Below are positions 6,331-8,522 of a stretch of DNA of 8,522 nt, in pieces. Position numbers and translations under genes: made by a program. The DNA is taken from positions 1-8,522 of the forward strand of contig JAEWUL010000099.1 of the NCBI GenBank assembly GCA_023459435.1, given 5' to 3'. Within the stretch, counting starts at the first letter, position 1, and each line of letters starts with the position of its first letter. The notes beneath the pieces were generated by a model. It was not told the origin of the DNA, did no database searches, and saw only the letters and a program-made list of their open reading frames with translations. This DNA comes from Bacteroidota bacterium. GTDB taxonomy: Bacteria; Bacteroidota; Bacteroidia; Bacteroidales; WCHB1-69.

Positions 6331-8465
6331 TATGTTTCTTTCATCGATAAACTGATCCTCTTCCGATTTATATCCACATCGGTCACTTTAACCAGCACTT
6401 TTTGTCCTAATTTGACTACATCGTTTGGATTACTGACAAATTTGTTGGCGAGTTGGCTCACATGGATTAACCCATCCTGATGCACCCCAATATCGACAAA
6501 ACAACCAAAATTGGTGATGTTCGTTACAATGCCGGGAACCACCATCCCAATAATTAAATCGTTGATGGAGTTGATATTTTTGTCAAATTCGAACTGTTCA
6601 AACTGCTCCCGCGGGTCTCTCCCCGGTTTGGCCAGCTCCTGCATGATATCTTTTAGAGTTGGTATTCCCACTTTATCAGTCACAAACTCTTGAATTTTGA
6701 TCTCTTTCCTTAAAGCCTCATTGGAAATCAGTTGTTTCACATCGGTTTTTAACTTTTTTGCCATGGCCAATACAATATTGTATGATTCCGGATGCACAGC
6801 GCTGTAATCCAAAGGGTTTTGTGCTCCATGAATTCTAAGAAAACCTGCCGCTTGCTCAAAAGCTTTATCGCCAAAACGAGGCACTTTCTTAAGGGCATCT
6901 CTGGATCTAAATGGTCCGTTCTGATTGCGATATTCTACAATATTTTTGGCTAATGAGGGACCAACCCCGGAAACATATGACAACAACTCTTTACTGGCAG
7001 TATTCACTTCGACTCCCACTGAGTTTACACAACTTTCTACAACTTCCTGTAAACTTTTTTGAAGCCATGCCTGATTCACATCGTGTTGATATTGCCCAAC
7101 ACCAATAGATTTGGGGTCAATTTTGACTAATTCTGCTAAAGGATCCATCAATCTTCTTCCAATTGAAATGGAACCTCTTACAGTTAAATCAAGATCAGGA
7201 AACTCATCTCTCGCTATTTCAGATGCTGAGTATATGGATGCACCACTTTCATTCACCATCACTATAGAAACAGGATGTGGAAATGGGATCTTTTGCACAA
7301 AAGCTTCGGTTTCCCTTCCGGCCGTGCCATTTCCGATCGCAATCGCTTCCACTTTATACTCTTTAACGAGCCATTGTAAAGTATCTGAGCTGGTTTTATA
7401 TTCCTGTTGTGGTGGATGGGGATATATGGTGCCATGATGAAGCAGTTTCCCCTGTTTATCTAAAACAACCACTTTACAACCGGTTCTAAATCCGGGGTCA
7501 AGTGCTAACGTCGTTTTTTGTCCCAATGGCGCACTCATGAGCAACTGACGAAGATTGGTACCAAAAACAGCAATCGCTTCCCGATCAGCTTTCTCTTTGT
7601 AATATTTGCGCATCTCAGTCTCCATCTGTGGTTGCAATAACCGCTTGTAGCAATCTTCAGTTGCCGTTAAAACATGTGGTGTACATGAATTATTAGCTTT
7701 TACAGTAAACCGTTGCATGATTTTTACTGCGATCTCCTCATCCGGTTTAATAGAAATTCGGAGAACACCCTCTTCTTCACCGCGTAACATCGCCAAAACC
7801 CTATGAGATGGCGCTTTCCAAAGTGGTTCCTGACTTTTAAAATAGATCTCAAACTTAGCACCCGCTTCCTCTTTATCTTTCACCACTTTTGAGTAAATAA
7901 CAGATTCCTTAATAAACAGATTCCGGATACGATCCCTGATTTTTATATCCTCTGAAATCCACTCTGCAATGATATCACGCGCTCCCTGTAGTGCCTCTTC
8001 TATGCTTGTGACCCCTTTTCCCTTATTGATGTACGTTTTGGCAATTGCATTCAGATCTACTTTGCTTTGATCATAGATGATAATAGCCAAAGGTTCCAAT
8101 CCTTTATCAATCGCAATGGTCGCTTTGGTTTTTCTCTTGGGCCGGTAAGGTAAATAAACATCTTCAAGCTCAGTTAAACTATTGATATTGTTGATTTGTA
8201 TCAGTAACTTGGGCGTCATTTTCCCTTGTTCCGTTATCGAATCAATAATAACGGCTCTCCTTTTGTCTAACTCAACCCACTTTTCGTTTAAATCGCGGAT
8301 TTGAGTGACAATCACTTCGTCCAAACTTCCCGTCATCTCTTTCCGATACCTAGATATAAATGGTATTGTAGCTCCCGAACTGAGGAGTTCTAAAGTGTTC
8401 TTAACCTGGTGTTCCGCAATTCCCAACTCACGGGAAATCAATGCAGCATAGTTTTTGATAGTCAT
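6330..8465 (-). CDS. tex: Tex-family S1 RNA-binding protein (transcription accessory protein)
   Basis: This is a conserved cytosolic nucleic-acid-binding protein of 711 residues, linked by family to transcription and RNA handling. The domain order is complete: N-terminal helical Tex domain (from about 1, with GATIPFISRYRKEMTGSLDE at 31-50), RuvX/YqgF-like RNase H fold (about 316-445, LALDPGFRTGCKVVVLD, AIAIGNGTAGRETE, VNESGASIYSASEIA), conserved DPLAELVKIDPKSIGVGQYQ (441-460), helix-hairpin-helix region (about 495-548, VSGVGPSLAKNIVEYR), and a C-terminal S1 domain (about 640-708, TNFGCFVDIGVHQDGLIHVS). It is somewhat shorter than E. coli Tex (about 773 aa), mainly at the C-terminus after S1. 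I chose ATG 8465 over an in-frame TTG at 8471 because the ATG gives the usual short N-terminus and follows a -7 box at a sensible distance. It converges with the receptor gene and appears monocistronic within the window. Confidence 0.96.
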   Translation of the reverse strand: MTIKNYAALISRELGIAEHQVKNTLELLSSGATIPFISRYRKEMTGSLDEVIVTQIRDLNEKWVELDKRRAVIIDSITEQGKMTPKLLIQINNINSLTELEDVYLPYRPKRKTKATIAIDKGLEPLAIIIYDQSKVDLNAIAKTYINKGKGVTSIEEALQGARDIIAEWISEDIKIRDRIRNLFIKESVIYSKVVKDKEEAGAKFEIYFKSQEPLWKAPSHRVLAMLRGEEEGVLRISIKPDEEIAVKIMQRFTVKANNSCTPHVLTATEDCYKRLLQPQMETEMRKYYKEKADREAIAVFGTNLRQLLMSAPLGQKTTLALDPGFRTGCKVVVLDKQGKLLHHGTIYPHPPQQEYKTSSDTLQWLVKEYKVEAIAIGNGTAGRETEAFVQKIPFPHPVSIVMVNESGASIYSASEIARDEFPDLDLTVRGSISIGRRLMDPLAELVKIDPKSIGVGQYQHDVNQAWLQKSLQEVVESCVNSVGVEVNTASKELLSYVSGVGPSLAKNIVEYRNQNGPFRSRDALKKVPRFGDKAFEQAAGFLRIHGAQNPLDYSAVHPESYNIVLAMAKKLKTDVKQLISNEALRKEIKIQEFVTDKVGIPTLKDIMQELAKPGRDPREQFEQFEFDKNINSINDLIIGMVVPGIVTNITNFGCFVDIGVHQDGLIHVSQLANKFVSNPNDVVKLGQKVLVKVTDVDINRKRISLSMKET

Positions 8466-8491
8466 TTTCAATGAAATTTGTTTTTCTATTG

Positions 8492-8499
8492 CAAAGATA
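8492..8499 (-). promoter_or_regulatory. Predicted -7 box of the tex promoter
   Basis: The minus strand reads TATCTTTG, an exact TAnnTTTG match, 26 bp before the tex ATG. The expected -33 position falls at the window edge, and only a TTC is seen there, so the upstream half is unverified. Confidence 0.5.
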
Positions 8500-8522
8500 C
8501 AAAATTATTAAGGGAATGAAGT

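Noticed and set aside
6511..7437. Plus-strand frames antisense to tex
   Set aside because: The opposite strand encodes highly conserved Tex domains; these products look like reverse-frame artefacts.
8463..8471. TTG at 8471 as the tex start
   Set aside because: An ATG two codons downstream gives the usual N-terminus, and nothing favours the rarer codon.

Overview
The window looks like ordinary chromosomal DNA from a member of the Bacteroidota. The support is a low-GC sequence, a TonB-dependent receptor of the OMP_b-brl_3 type with an N-terminal carboxypeptidase-regulatory-like domain, start codons without clear Shine-Dalgarno sequences, and several upstream matches to the Bacteroidota -7 promoter box TAnnTTTG. 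The order looks Flavobacteriales-like, but genus and species cannot be read from this sequence.

Layout. On the minus strand, positions 1-1891 hold a two-gene unit: mazG (nucleotide pyrophosphohydrolase), followed 11 bp later by an alanine/glycine:cation symporter (AGCS family) that runs off the left edge. A complete ISAs1-family insertion sequence lies at about 1997-3486. It has 21-bp perfect terminal inverted repeats, an intact DDE transposase and an imperfect 9-10 bp target duplication. It sits in what was a divergent promoter region of about 160 bp between mazG and a plus-strand outer-membrane receptor gene (3553-5931). That receptor gene converges on tex (6330-8465, minus strand), which encodes an S1-domain nucleic-acid-binding protein. 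The 398 bp between the two convergent genes are AT-rich. They contain a 42-bp imperfect inverted repeat with an internal 9-bp period, and a degenerate 8-bp tandem array that runs up to the tex stop codon.

How the genes relate. Only mazG and the symporter look co-transcribed. Receptor, tex and IS are separate units. No SusD, sigma/anti-sigma pair or substrate-processing enzyme flanks the receptor, so its ligand cannot be inferred. The genes are a housekeeping and transport assortment, not a dedicated system, and I see no convincing new multi-gene system. The most noteworthy items are the IS position and boundaries, and the three periodic short-repeat arrays (7, 8 and 9 bp) in intergenic DNA.
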